DNA from: Rhinocladiella similis | Lineage: Eukaryota; Ascomycota; Eurotiomycetes; Chaetothyriales; Herpotrichiellaceae | Assembly (NCBI GenBank): GCA_024082115.1 | Contig: JAMRYE010000008.1 | Location: forward strand, 1,798,001 to 1,862,000 | DNA: 64,000 nt | Direction: 5' to 3' | Shown here: positions 31,269 to 42,087 of the stretch, piece by piece | How positions within the stretch are numbered: the stretch's first letter is position 1 | Layout: each line of letters starts with the position of its first letter | Translations under genes and position numbers: made by a program | Notes under the pieces: generated by a model | Seen by the model: the letters and a program-made list of their open reading frames with translations, nothing else | What the model was told of the DNA's origin: nothing | Databases searched by the model: none

Positions 31269-32042
31269 GATATGCCTTCTATGTTACAGATGGCTTGGTT
31301 TCAAAACGAGGGACTTGTTTTCTCAACTCCATAGCCGACTTTTCTCGAGATAATCCATGAACTAGAAGCATTTCCAATCGTCACCATTTCTTACAAGTCA
31401 ATCCGAATATATCTATGTAATTATTTCGTCTGATTCTCGTTCATGAACAAGACCCAAGTCCGACTTCTGCAGAAATCCTTGCTGACGTTCACAGCCATGG
31501 ATTATCATTTGATCCCTCCGCGACTCGCATGGGTGGTTGCAGTGAAATGACTGACGCAGCATGTTATCTGATGATGCCGGTCTTGTCCAGGGCCACGGTG
31601 ACATGATTGTAACTGACTAGTATTGGAACAACGGCAGCTCCTGGGCTCACAGAGGCCATATTCACGCGACCACTTGGCATGGCCAGGGTTCGGCAAGCCG
31701 AATAGGACAGCATAGTAGCATATTGCAGGGCAGCCCAGCTCGTCCTTGCCACATATGCTTCTCCCGGCTCCACAAAGCTGCAGGATTTGAACTGAGGAAC
31801 GTCAGTCTGCAAGAATAGCGGAAACTTCGGCCGACACCTCCCCATTGACTGCCAGCCTCCTCCGACCTGCTAGAGCCTATGGAACTAGAAGGTCCGGAGC
31901 ATACTCAAGTCCTGCGCGATATTCAGTCTTCTTTAAACCTTTTGCGTAACAGCAGAGACCGAGAATCACTGCTCAACAAAAGCCCACCTTCCTCTCCTCT
32001 CCCTTCTTCTCAGTTGCCTCAAGAGAACTGCCTCTGGTCAGA
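31269..32042. promoter_or_regulatory. Promoter region of the BIM1-like gene
   Basis: 774 bases between CFEM-2 and the BIM1-like gene. It includes the extended GATA motif listed at 31564-31572. The last 160 bases are pyrimidine-rich leader. No gene is evident. Confidence 0.5.
31564..31572 (-). promoter_or_regulatory. Extended iron-type GATA site, ATCAGATAA on the minus strand
   Basis: TTATCTGAT on the plus strand is the reverse complement of ATCAGATAA, a full ATCWGATAA match about 470 bases before the BIM1-like start codon. By eye, the only other full match in the window besides the one at 30172 lies inside a coding exon at 10788-10796. Confidence 0.5.
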
Positions 32043-32985
32043 ATGGTCTACCTTCGCCCTTGCGTCATCACTCCTTTGGTGTCTATTCTGCTTTCCAGTG
32101 CCATTGCTGGCCCATCGGATACCCAGGTTGGGCCTCTCGAGTTTTACTGGCCTGTCCAGCGCCCATGGTTCAGCACCTATCAAAACTCAGGTCCATGTGG
32201 CACGAACGCAACTGTCAGCACGAGGACAGACTTTCCCCTCGGTAAGCCTTAGATTCCAGAAGACTGAAGGAGATTCTCACGCTGAGTAGATATGGGCAAG
32301 TTATCCCTGTATGCTGCAGATGATGTGGCAGGGTTGAGCGTTCGCGTGGCTTACGTGGATGGTTGGTGGCTGTTCGTGCGGTTTTCGAGAGTCTAACAAT
32401 TGAACAGACCCTGTGTCGCTGTCGAGCTTCAACTCGAGCATTCTTGAAATTGCGACTTTTCGACCCGGGCAGATGTGTTACTCCGTTCCAGGCACTCTGA
32501 CCGTCCCCCCTAATACAAATGGCACCATCCAACTTGAATACACATCTTGGTACGATGGCTCTAGTAGAGCACAAACTTTTTACGCCTGCGCTGATGTGGT
32601 ACGTTCTTCCTACACTGGGCATCTTGGTCAGGGATTTCTTCGAGGAGCTAATTTCTGCTAGACTTTTCGAGAAGGCAGCGACGTTGATGCAACCTTTTCG
32701 TGCTTGAATAGTACTGGCACCGAGGCATCCCCAAACACTGAGATTTCCTCAGGAGTCTCTGAGTCTGCCCACAGGCGCCACGGGCTGTCCACAGGTGCAA
32801 AGGTCGGTACTGCAATTGGTTGTACGATAGGGGGTGCTGTGTTGATCGCTGCATCTGTGTTCTTGGTCCTTCTCATGAGGCGCAGAAAGACTGTTAGTCA
32901 GAGGGACTGGAAGCCGGACAGCAGATTCTCTTGGAAGCAGATGGACGATTCAATCTCCCTACACAAACTGAAATCTACGCCCTGA
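32043..32985 (+). CDS. Membrane-anchored BIM1-like (copper-protein related) surface protein
   Basis: Four exons, 32043-32241, 32290-32361, 32408-32598 and 32662-32985, give 261 residues. A signal peptide ends near SSAIA. The ectodomain has the layout of fungal BIM1-like proteins: GPLEFYWPVQRPW, GPCGTN, TDFPLDMGKLSL, RPGQMCYSVPG, GTIQLEYTSWYDG and TFYACADVTF, with paired cysteines. Bim1 is a copper-uptake protein related to the X325 LPMO fold, which uses the mature N-terminal histidine; here the mature end would be Gly-Pro, with no histidine. A Ser/Thr stalk, one transmembrane helix (IGCTIGGAVLIAASVFLVLL), a stop-transfer MRRRK and a 35-residue cytosolic tail follow, instead of a GPI signal. 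Same strand as CFEM-2, 774 bases downstream. Confidence 0.78.
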
Positions 32986-33756
32986 AAGAGCTACGAGCTA
33001 TGACAGAGGTTGTACTCTGAGCCACTGCGTTTAGCGAGTGATTCTTCTCCTGTCATTGTGACATGCCTGAATTCTAGTAAGGGAATTGATTGAGTGATGC
33101 AGCACTCTCTGGATACGTCTAGGAAGCCTTAAAACGGCCTATATAGAGCCCTGAGTTTACTTCGATGCCATGAGGACTGACTCTTCATTCCATATCCAAA
33201 CACCGTCGGTGTTTAACTGCCCACGGCGTGGTTAGCACTAGATTGAACACAGAATGAACACATTCATTGTTACAGTCCGGGATTGGAGAATCGATGCAAT
33301 CAGGATATATATTGTATTCGAGTCACTTTGTGGAAAGAAGCGATAGTCTGATATCCTGTCTTCTGGGCTTTGACTGCCTGCCTCATATCGCGTGAAGATA
33401 ATGACTGAGTGAATGACATTCACATATACTTCCAGTTGGGGATGCCATATACCCCTTACCGGTGCGTCAGTCAAGAATCTAACATTGAGGACTCAACTCC
33501 ATAAACAATCTTGGTAATAAAACAATGCCTGAATATGGTACGCTTGACAGAGTGGATATTTGTCCGTTAAAGATGGCACAAGGCTCACCCCGAACAACAC
33601 ACTACCTTCAACTCTTGAGAAGATATCGCCAAATTACCGATACAGTAAATTTCACCCACTGAAACTTCGACGATACTCACTCCAGAAGCTACCCCGGCGA
33701 CTAGAGCCAAATAGAAAGTGTCTTGGAGACGCAAGCATCACTTTTAGCAGAAGGTG
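32986..33756. other. Convergent intergenic region
   Basis: Lies between the 3' ends of the BIM1-like and transporter genes. No convincing frame; the minus-strand frame 33238-33474 has no recognisable features. Confidence 0.5.
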
Positions 33757-35348
33757 CTACACCTTTTCCAAGCGAAGTCCGTTTCTACGAAGTCTGGCCG
33801 CGGTAATGAACGCGCCTCCCAGCGTCATGACGACCCCAGAGTAGATGATCAGTCCTGTGTAGGATTGGTTGGCTTGAGAACCGTCGATAGCCCCCATGAT
33901 TGGAAGCCCGGTCAGTGATCTACTTCAAGTCAGCTTGTTGCAGCGCCATGCGTTCCCCAGATTCCTCACGCGATAGCAAGCACAACCATGAAGCCACCGA
34001 GCCTTGCTCCAAGAGCTTCAACATTCCCGTCACTCAAGGCAATGACACAGGGAGTCATAAGGCCGATGAATCCCCCACTAATCGCGCCGTACAGACCTCC
34101 AAATACAAGGATGCCAGCATTGCTGAAGTAATATTCGAGGGGTAGCCAGAAGCAGAGGATCGAGACTCCAGAGAGAATTCCCACGACCATCATGATGTTC
34201 AGCTGGCCCATCTTGTCCGACAAATAACCTGGAATAACCCGGCCAAAGATCGAACAGGCGCTTCGTCATCTCAGTACAATAAAATACAACAAGAGGGTAT
34301 GGCTGACTTACTTTGTGATGGCGACAGTGTAGGTAGAGAGATTCTCAGACATGCCGTGTGAAATCGCCATGAGCGGCATGTAATCAAAGGGACCGAATAA
34401 GCCCCAACTGCGACATTAGAGCGTGATCGGAGAACCAGCTTGAGGGGGTTACAACACAATAAAGAAGCATCCGAGGAGGAAGAATAACCATGTCAAGCTC
34501 TTGTATGCTGCTAGGCCGCTCGATGCTTTCTTCTCTCGGCCTCTTGGTGGGAAAGGCCCAGTGACGCAAACGATGGCAACCCCAATCAAGATCCCTATGA
34601 GCAAAGCCACCCAACGTATCATAGCAGGGAACTCGTGCTGTCGGATCAATCGCGGGACCATGATGGGAAATATCGTCCCCCCTATAAGCGCTTGTTGAGT
34701 TTCTCGTCTTCGGCATATCAATAAAGGGGTCGAGGGGGAGTACTCACCAACACTGCTTCCGCTCGCAACGATGCCCATGGCGAGACCCTTTTTCGTCGAG
34801 AACCATTGTCCAACAGCTACCATGGATGGAAGAAAAAGTCCTGCTGCGCCAGTGCCAAAGCATATCCTCTGTGCGAGAATGATTTGCCAGTTTTCTTTGC
34901 ACAAACTGAGCATGCAAATGCCCAACAATGAGAGAAATCCTGCGGCGGCCACGACGGGTCGCGGGCCTACCGCATCAACCAAGATGCCGGTGACCGTTCC
35001 CAAGAAGAACATGAGGAATATCTGGATCGTGACAATCCATGATATCGCAGATGAGGAGTAATTCTTGAGAAGATCCGTTTCGTAATAGAGCTGGAACGCT
35101 CCGCAACTATTCACATTAGCTAGATTTTTGCAAGATTCGAGCCTCGCAACGGGTACTCACGCGTTTACGAAACCAAAGGAGCAAAACTGACAGCAGAAGC
35201 CGCCCACGACACAGAGCCATGCCTGAACGCCACCGTTCGGAGGTACTCTGCATATTTCCTTCGCTTCATCCGTCTCTCGCTTGGGGCCGTCGGGAGCAGA
35301 AGGGCTGTTCGGGACGGGCGGTTTGTCATAGACCTTGTTTCGCTCCAT
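33757..35348 (-). CDS. MFS transporter of the monocarboxylate (MCT) type
   Basis: Six exons on the minus strand: 35161-35348, 34748-35106, 34456-34681, 34312-34407, 33970-34260 and 33757-33919; 440 residues with consistent phases. After a hydrophilic N-terminus comes PPNGGVQAWLCVVGGF, the usual start of fungal MCT-like carriers, then the helix 1 signature FGFVNACGAFQLYYETDLL and SAISWIVTIQIFLMFFLG. Loop 2-3 reads GILVDAVGPRPV. Twelve hydrophobic stretches are present. Late landmarks are IFGRVIPGYLSDKMG, GLYGAISGGFIGLMTPC and the C-terminal FITAARLRRNG. The family moves small carboxylates and related compounds; the substrate cannot be told from sequence. It lies between the BIM1-like gene and a Zn2Cys6 regulator. 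The start used is MERNKVYDK; the frame continues upstream but without family-like sequence. Confidence 0.88.
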
Positions 35349-36189
35349 TGAATCCGTTGGGTGCAAGATTCTTCGCGCCTCTGCTGATTTCGAGGCAATT
35401 TGAGTTAGCACCAAAGAAAAAAAGAGTGAAGTATTTACAGTACGAAAGCTGTTTCCGAATCGACAAAGCTCGCCGCCTACTCTCCTGCAAATCCATGCGT
35501 CACGAACACCAAGCGGAGCGGAAACCCGCCTCGGCCGCACTCGCAGCCGCACCGGGTACTGGCAGGGGTCATTGAACCATGCTGTTTGTGGAGAACAACA
35601 GTGAAACCACGTCAAGTCGCGATCCTTGCCCATGCCCATATTTTGTCAAACCATGGAGACAACGCGACATACGGAGCTAGACGCAGGAACTAAGAGCGCC
35701 GGGGACATGAAGATCACGAGCCTGGTGTCTGCTTGATGCCCGCGACGACGAGGTTCTCTTCTGGTGCAGTGTTTTCTGAAGTCCAATCTTTTTTGAATAT
35801 GAACATCCGTCACGGCAGAAGACCTGATCATGGGCCTGCCCGCGGAGTGCCTCCCGGGCTTTGCTGATAGTCCTTCGTACCACAATTTGTCCATTTTTCT
35901 ATGTATAGGCATGATAACATCTCAACATTGATTCATTCTAGATTTGCTTGAACTGCCGGATCATGTCCCGTATGGTTTTGCGGGGCTTATTTCACAGGCG
36001 CAGTGACTGGTGATAAACCATCCGAATTCTCAAACTGGGCAGCCACCCTGCCGAGGGTCTCTAAAAAGACGTGCTGCCAGTTGAAAACTTTCATCGAAGT
36101 ACTGGTTCCCAGTGATGCTGCTTCCTCCTTTTGCCGTGCCCATATCTCAGACAGCCCTGGCATCACATCGTCCATTGCCTCTACCACGA
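35349..36189. other. Intergenic region with a possible detached coding remnant
   Basis: Promoter of the MCT gene plus the 3' flank of the Zn2Cys6 gene. The minus-strand frame 35987-36220 (SGRDEMVVVVEAMDDV to LETLGRVAAQFEN) reads like protein, and its frame stays open further 5', overlapping the end of the regulator gene in another frame. It may be a broken-off part of that regulator. Confidence 0.4.
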
Positions 36190-37173
36190 CTACCATCTCG
36201 TCACGGCCTGAGGGGACCAATGGGAAAGCATAATGGCGGTGGTCCGCCAGACTAGCAAGGGCAATCGCATCGTGATCCGCAGCGGCGAAGGCTTGACAGT
36301 GACGACCGGGTCAATTCTCGACCGGAAGGTAGAGTAAAGCCACTCGGCCTCATGCCGATTCGGAAGATAGGTGTTGGCGTCAAACGTCGAGCTCGCTGGG
36401 GAGAACAAGAGTATCGACAAGGGCACGGGAGCATCGCCATCATCGGAATGTGGAGGGGTGAAATCCTGGATCTAACGTTAACGCGCGAAGGCCCGTCATG
36501 CTTCGGCCAGAAGAGCCCCTTGAATTCCACTTCCTGAGGGGGTTCATACCTCTTCAATGATCTGGCTCCAGTGCGAAGTCGACCGATACTGAGGCTCTTG
36601 GTCCACGTCCGCCAGGGCACATCCAAGGTTTCCAGAAGGACCCGAAACCGAACCCTCATCATTCATACCACATGCTGCCGCACAGTCCGCTGCCCCGTGC
36701 CCCCCGGACGCCAGACATGCAATGGTTGACTGAGAGGAAGCGCCTCCAACAAGCTGCGCAAGAGCGCGTTCTAGTTTTCCCAGTCGCTCGAGCACGCTTT
36801 CGTAGTTTGGGTCGGGCTTGTTCCTGGCCGCATCGCTCCCGGCAACGCTACTCTGCCACTCAAAGCCAGCAGAGGAGTCTTCAAACGTGGGCAGCCGAGA
36901 CGGTTCTTGCTGCGCCTGGGGCGGGGTTTCGTACTGGCAAACGTGATTAAGTCGGACGCAGTTATGGCACTGAGGACGTTCCCGGGTGCAACGGATTTTC
37001 CGGTGCTGGCATCTCAAGCACGAATTGCGAGTCCGTTTATGTAGCATTGAAGGCCTCAATAACGTCGGGAGGGATGTAATCCTTGATGGCTCCTCCATTG
37101 CATGCCGGGCATGGTCGTTGATGAGATGATTTGGAAACGTCCTGTTTGCATGGGAGATGTTGCAACTGTTCAA
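36190..37173 (-). CDS. Zn2Cys6 transcription factor, short and probably truncated
   Basis: Two exons, 36550-37173 and 36190-36471, join in phase 0 (gtatga..gttag) to give 301 residues. The zinc cluster is complete: SCLRCQHRKIRCTRERPQCHNCVRLNHVC, seen here as SCLRCQHRKIRC, CHNC and a final C in NHVCQYE. A coiled-coil-like segment (LERLGKLERALAQL) follows. Exon 2 enters the start of the usual middle domain with DFTPPHSDDGD, TYLPNRHEAEWLYSTFRSRIDP, where family members continue with about 400 more residues. Here the frame soon ends at a stop. Either the gene is truncated or a frameshift separates it from the open frame at 35987-36220. An internal start at 37099 (MEEPSRITS) is possible. It is adjacent to the MCT transporter gene and could regulate it. 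Confidence 0.65.
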
Positions 37174-38298
37174 GCCTAGGCTCTGGAATTCTGATCATGC
37201 CACCGGCAGGCATCTCTCATGGGCATTATCGACGGTTGGCTGTTGGGGAAGTGGTCGCCGCTTGTACCGTGCAACAGAGCGTCGCAGCGACGTGGTAGTG
37301 AATGTTGAACTGTCCTCACATGAGCCGACCATCGGAGAGCCGAAAACTGACAAACCAAGCGAGCAAGTCCCCATTCTAATTGTCTTTGCGCCGGCCTTTG
37401 CACTTGGGCAGTGAAGAAATCTCCCAAACAGCCACGGTGCATGTGATGGCAGAGCTCTCGTCCGATGATCGGTTACCGACGTCGTTTGCGCTCGCTTAAA
37501 AGCATTGGCTCTGCACCTCCACCGCAGGCCACTATTGCTGCACCTCTCTCTAGCTTTCGCGGAAGATGCGGATGCAGGTAAGCCTTGCCAAAAGCAGGTT
37601 GATGTGCTACTCGAAACTTGACAAACATTTCTCAAAAGGCGAGCAGATGGGAGTCGCAAGCACAAGGGTTTGGAACTGGCTGCCGTCTCGGCAAGGGCCA
37701 AGGTGTGGTGCCCCTGATCTACAAAAGAGGCGATGCTTAGTACCAGTACCAGTACATATCTAGATAACTTACTTACCATCTCAACTGTGATCACTGGCCT
37801 ACCTTGGGCCTCCCCAGAGAGACCATCTACCCACACGAATGATACAAACGATTGCTAGCCGCGGCAATTACGTTGTGTTCGTGCTTTCAGCTGGCATGGA
37901 AACATGAAGGTGCTTGTGCCTACAACATCGGGCGGAATGAAGTCAGAATTCTCCGTAAACCAACCATCAGGTACCGGGAGCTCTAAGCATTGATGTCATC
38001 TCGTACGAGTTTTGGTGCGTCGTCTACGAGTACGAGAGGCTTTCACATTGACGTCTACAAGGAATCCATACTAGATGACATCAACGTAGCATTACCCCCA
38101 GATCTCTGGCCTTTGTACGCCTTCGCGGGGTTATAATGCTACGAGTAGTGGTATATAGTTCATGTAAGAACTGTATGGGATTCTCTTTCAGTATTCTATC
38201 ATTGCTACGTGTTTGCGATCCATTGGAAGATCCTCTTCTACCCCTAACCTCTGTAGCCACTTGATACTCTTATCAGCCGAGCAAACTCAGCATTCATC
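37174..38298. other. Intergenic region
   Basis: 1.1 kb. The minus-strand frame 37195-37836 (213 codons) overlaps the regulator promoter and has low-grade Ser/Arg composition and no motif. I treat it as chance. Repeated GAGTACGAG-like and CTACGAGTA words occur near 38005-38160. Confidence 0.45.
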
Positions 38299-38650
38299 AT
38301 GCCAGACGTATGTACAATACTCACAACGACTTGAGCCAATGCTCTTCCTTCGCCGCGAAATATGTTCTGATGCAGTCTCTCAAACAGCAAGCCCAACCAC
38401 TAAGTGAAGAGGACAAGAAGATTTTGGAGGAGCATCATAGGAATTCGAAGAACCCTGAGCACCCTGCTCATCCGGAACATCCTCACGTAAGACTACCGGT
38501 GCACTTGGTAGCCGAATTCCAGTACTGATTGACTGTTATCAGCACGGCGAGTTCCTGAAAAGCATTCCAAAGCGACTTGGGGGGGCTGCCATCTTTGGAG
38601 CTGGTGCAACCGCGGGCGCTGATGCCGTCAAGGGAGTTCTAGGGCAGTAA
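38299..38650 (+). CDS. Small conserved-looking protein, function unknown
   Basis: Three small exons, 38299-38307, 38376-38486 and 38543-38650, give 75 residues. All splice sites are good (gtatgt..tgcag and gtaaga..tcag) and phases agree. The protein begins MPDSLKQQAQPLSEEDKKILEE, continues with a His/Pro-rich stretch (NPEHPAHPEHPHHGEF), and ends with a glycine/alanine-rich amphipathic segment (RLGGAAIFGAGATAGADAVKG) that could insert weakly into membranes. I do not recognise a named family. The combination of a 9-base first exon and clean splicing argues that it is a real gene missed by length-based tracks. Confidence 0.65.
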
Positions 38651-38967
38651 GAGGTCGAAAGAAATTGGTCGGATACTTCATATTCCGTAACTGGGACTCG
38701 TACAGCGGTGAATAGGTAGAGGAGTTTAAAATGCGGCACTGGCAGCTAGTTCCACCGTTGCTTGAGCTGCCAAGTGCACTACGGCAGAGCATACGACTCC
38801 GCATCCACCTCATTTGAATACATTGATCCAGACACGTCTCCTGTCCACTGTGTCGCGTCGTTTTCAACTCGGATCAAGAAAGTACCAGAAGCACAAAGGA
38901 AATTACCAAAGGCCTCCCCAACCCTCCTTGGATATCGCAGACATTCCAAAACCCCCAGCCAGTAAAC
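38651..38967. other. Short gap, promoter of DPM3
   Basis: 317 bases between two small plus-strand genes. No feature recognised. Confidence 0.5.
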
Positions 38968-39336
38968 ATGGGTCGCGCAGCTCAGACTATTTCCTTCACT
39001 TTGTTGGTCTCTTCGGTGCGTCCGAACTTTTACTCAACCCTCTCAACCACATAGCAACAGACCAGAACTGACATCAAACAGGCATACCTTTTACTTGCAT
39101 TGCCACTGTTGACCCCGGACTCGCCTGTCCCGTCCATTCTACCAACCAAAATCCAGGTTGAAATCATTCCAGTTCTACCCTTCTGGGCCGTCATCGCGCT
39201 AGGCGCATACCTCTTGGGACGATTGGGACTAGGAGTCTTGCGTTTTAACGACACCAAGGCGGCCTACACGGAGCTTATGAGCCAAATCGACACAGCAAAG
39301 AAAAACCTGGATCAGAGAAAAGTGCGCTGGGACTAA
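38968..39336 (+). CDS. DPM3: Dolichol-phosphate mannosyltransferase subunit 3
   Basis: Two exons, 38968-39015 and 39082-39336, give 100 residues. Two membrane helices are visible: ISFTLLVSSAYLLLALPLL and IIPVLPFWAVIALGAYLLGRLGLGV. The C-terminal signature FNDTKAAYTELMSQIDTAKKNL is the conserved Dpm3 ending, seen here as FNDTKAAY and ELMSQID. Dpm3 anchors the catalytic subunit Dpm1 in the ER membrane, so that dolichol-phosphate-mannose can be made for N-glycans, O-mannosylation and GPI anchors. Length fits the family. It is convergent with the HPT1-like gene, whose stop is about 130 bases away. Confidence 0.92.
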
Positions 39337-39470
39337 GAATACTAGAGGTCTTGGAACAGAGCGCAAGGGAGCATGCACAGATACTACTCGGCTGAAAAAA
39401 CCATTTGGTCATGTTTGTGCCATTCCTGGCCTCTAATGGAAACCAAAATGAACTATCTAACGATCCAAAG

Positions 39471-40254
39471 CTACTTGGTGCCACTGCCAACCTGAGCAGC
39501 CAACTGGTCATGCTCGTCAATGTCAGTCGCCTCCCAGGGATAGCATATCCAAACATCAGGGACGGTGACGGCTGCAAGATACCGGTTCTCATTGACCATG
39601 TCTTCTGGGAGCTGTCCCTTCTTGACCTTGTCCTTGTTATGGAGCACGAAAATGGAGAATCTTGTCTTCTCAGTCCTGCCTTGCTGTTGTCTGGCCTGTT
39701 CGACATCCTTTTCTAGTTCCTTGACTGCATATTCTAGAGTCGTGCGGGTATCATCTACTTCATCGACGATCAAGACGCTCTTGCCAATTAGATTGGACAT
39801 CTCGAGGGAGGAAAGGTCAAGCCATTGTGTTCGTGTGACTTTAGTGCCTGGAGCCTCGACTGGGCCAGCGTCGGAGAGCTGTTCGTAGAGGGAGAGACCG
39901 ATGGCCTGGATAGGGATGTTGGGGGCGCCAGGCTGCTTCAAGAATGATCTAGACAATAAAACACCAGGTCAATTTCATGCGGCTTTCCCCAACCGTTGCA
40001 ATACTTTGTTTTTGGCGACAACTTACCGTAGGATTCGTGCAGGAACATAACCGCCGCCTCCGATCGCGATCATAAGATTTGGCTGGAAATCCTCAAGGAT
40101 CTTGGGCGCCGAGGTCTGGCATAGCTTATGAATCTGTTTGAGGGCTTCGTCAATCTACCGTTGTCCACATCAACAGCCATGACGCTGCATGCAAATGCGG
40201 GCCATCGTGACGAAGACGAACCTCGTTGTACGTTACGTAGACCTTTTCGACCAT
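39471..40254 (-). CDS. HPT1: Purine phosphoribosyltransferase (hypoxanthine/xanthine type)
   Basis: Three exons on the minus strand, 40222-40254, 40027-40154 and 39471-39948, give 212 residues. The N-terminus MVEKVYVTYNE matches yeast Hpt1's start. Next come NLMIAIGGGGYVPARILRSFLK and RTQWLDLS. The PRPP-binding loop is VLIVDEVDDTRTTLEYA, shown in part as VLIVDEVDDTRTT, with its invariant acidic pair. C-terminal landmarks are IFVLHNKDK, RYLAAVTVPDVWICYPWE. The enzyme recycles hypoxanthine, guanine or xanthine to their nucleotides in the cytosol. Yeast splits the activity between HPT1 and XPT1; the sequence looks closer to Hpt1, but base preference is inferred. The 3' half is convergent with DPM3. 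Confidence 0.9.
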
Positions 40255-41197
40255 TTTGGCGAGAGGGTTTTTGTGGATGTTGATATGAGGGTACGAGTCT
40301 AAAGGGCTATCAAAAGGGTATAACACAAAGGGAAGAGCAATTCCGTCGAGTCAATAATGTCACATCTTCAAAATCACTCCCAGGGTCAAAAAGCAGAACA
40401 AACTGCGGCGACAAAAAAGTTTCGCAGTGACTCCACGAGGCTTCGGCCAGCCCCGCCGACCGTCCCAGATCGACTTTCTTGGCGTTCGCTGCAGATGTAC
40501 ACGACTTTAACACGACGCTCGCACGAGACTGCTCGTTAGGCGTGCGATAGCAATTGTATGAGTGTGATAGTCACCGCGATCAGATCGAGAACAGATTGGA
40601 TGCTGGAGCTCGGCTCGATTTCGATCGTCATCCTATAACTACCTGGTAGTACGGATCGGTCAAGCAGGCCAAGTAGTTAATCTCGATGAAGAGACTCGCG
40701 ACTCTTCTCGCTTACCAATTCTAGATGCGCCCAGGCTAGAACTAGGATCTTGGATGTGAGCATGTTGGCAGCCTGACGACGCAGACCTAACAGGTGTGCT
40801 ATTGCTCGAGGTTTAGGTCTCCAGACATTGCCCTCCATCAGACTCATAGCTTCGCCTGAATTGGTGAAACATTCATAATTGACAGATGATTGCTGGCTAG
40901 AGAAGCAGTTTCAATGACCTTTGTGAATCTGAACTGACAAGACTGGATCTTTTTTCAGCTCAGCGCATGCCAGGTTCAGTCGCTGGCTACGTGTCATGGA
41001 TAAGTCGCTTCGGCTCGGACAGCGCCCGACTTGAGGGTCCTTGGTGCTATTGAATTTGGAATCCATGCTGGCCTGGCCGTGTCGGAAAAGAGAACCATCA
41101 TGAGTTCCTGTCCGAGATCAAGCTTTCATGTGCCAATGACCTGTTGTCGGCGGCAGTCGTGTGGGACATTTGGAGAGCGGATTCGGCGATGGTAATC
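40255..41197. other. Intergenic region
   Basis: About 940 bases upstream of HPT1 and downstream of SFM1, both on the minus strand. Only short frames; no repeat or RNA gene recognised. Confidence 0.5.
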
Positions 41198-42087
41198 TCA
41201 GCCTTGGTTAACCTTCATGTTTTCAATGCCTTCAACCTCGTCGACAAATTCAAGACTGTCAAAGGCCTTGTCAGCATCGGCTTTGATAAGATCGATCATG
41301 CCCTAACAAAAAGTCAGTTTCAACCTAAAAACTCCATGTGCTTTCACAAACCTCAGGCATTATCGGCTTGCCTGATGCATCCGTCACATATCGGAACGGC
41401 ATCTCCGTCGTCTCGTGCTCGTCCAGCTTGAGTTCTGGGTAATCTACATATGGAATCTTGTCGAGGGGCACTGAGAAGCTGTTAGGAAAACTCGACAAAA
41501 TGTCTTTCCAGTTTTATCCACATACTCTGGTTCAGGACTACCATCCTTGTTACTCGTACAGCTGTGTCAGTGGTCATCTGCTTCGGTCCAAGACGCCTCC
41601 CGGAGAAGCCTTTCTTTCGCAGTTCGCTTGTTCTGTCTGAACAACCAAGTCAACAAGGCTCGTAGGTCATCAACGAAGGCGTGTAATACCTCGCGGTGGG
41701 TCATCTCCTGTTCCAGAGCATCAGTATCGCCATGTCAACGCGTACATCCTCTATGGACCTACCCAGTATTCCTCCAAACAGGAAGGTATCAAAGACCTGA
41801 GCATCAGAGGGGCTCAATTCTTCGCTCGCTCCGGGGTCAAGAAGACAAATTTTCTCCTTCTTTGCAGCAAAGTAAGTCTCAATGCCGTCTGTCCTGGCTT
41901 CTCCTCCGATACCCTGGATCTCTTTCAAGTCTGTAGATTCGAGCAGCGACTGAGGCACGGAAGACAGAATAAAATGGCAGCCAGAGTCTTGTGATTCCTT
42001 CGCGATGGTCTTGTATTCCAGGGCAGACCAAGGACCCAGCTCTGGGTCAAGATGCTCGACCACGAAGGCGTACTCTGGATGCTTCAT
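41198..42087 (-). CDS. SFM1: SPOUT-type methyltransferase of ribosomal protein S3 (Sfm1)
   Basis: Five exons on the minus strand: 41763-42087, 41690-41707 (only 18 bases), 41526-41636, 41352-41470 and 41198-41302; 225 residues. The start MKHPEYAFVVEHLDPELGPW aligns with yeast Sfm1, which begins MKYIIEHMEE. Landmarks are ILSSVPQSL, ICLLDPGASEELSP, FLFGGILGDDPPRDRTSELR (built across three exons), LGPKQMTTDTAV, YPELKL and EMPFRYV. The knot-forming SPOUT region lies in the middle (FGGILGD through QMTTDTA). In yeast the enzyme methylates an arginine of the small-subunit protein Rps3. Frames agree at all four splices, including the 18-base exon. An upstream in-frame ATG at 42123 is less likely. Confidence 0.9.

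Noticed and set aside
37195..37836. 213-codon minus-strand frame
   Set aside because: Ser/Arg-rich chance frame upstream of the Zn2Cys6 gene; no motif, signal or splice partner.
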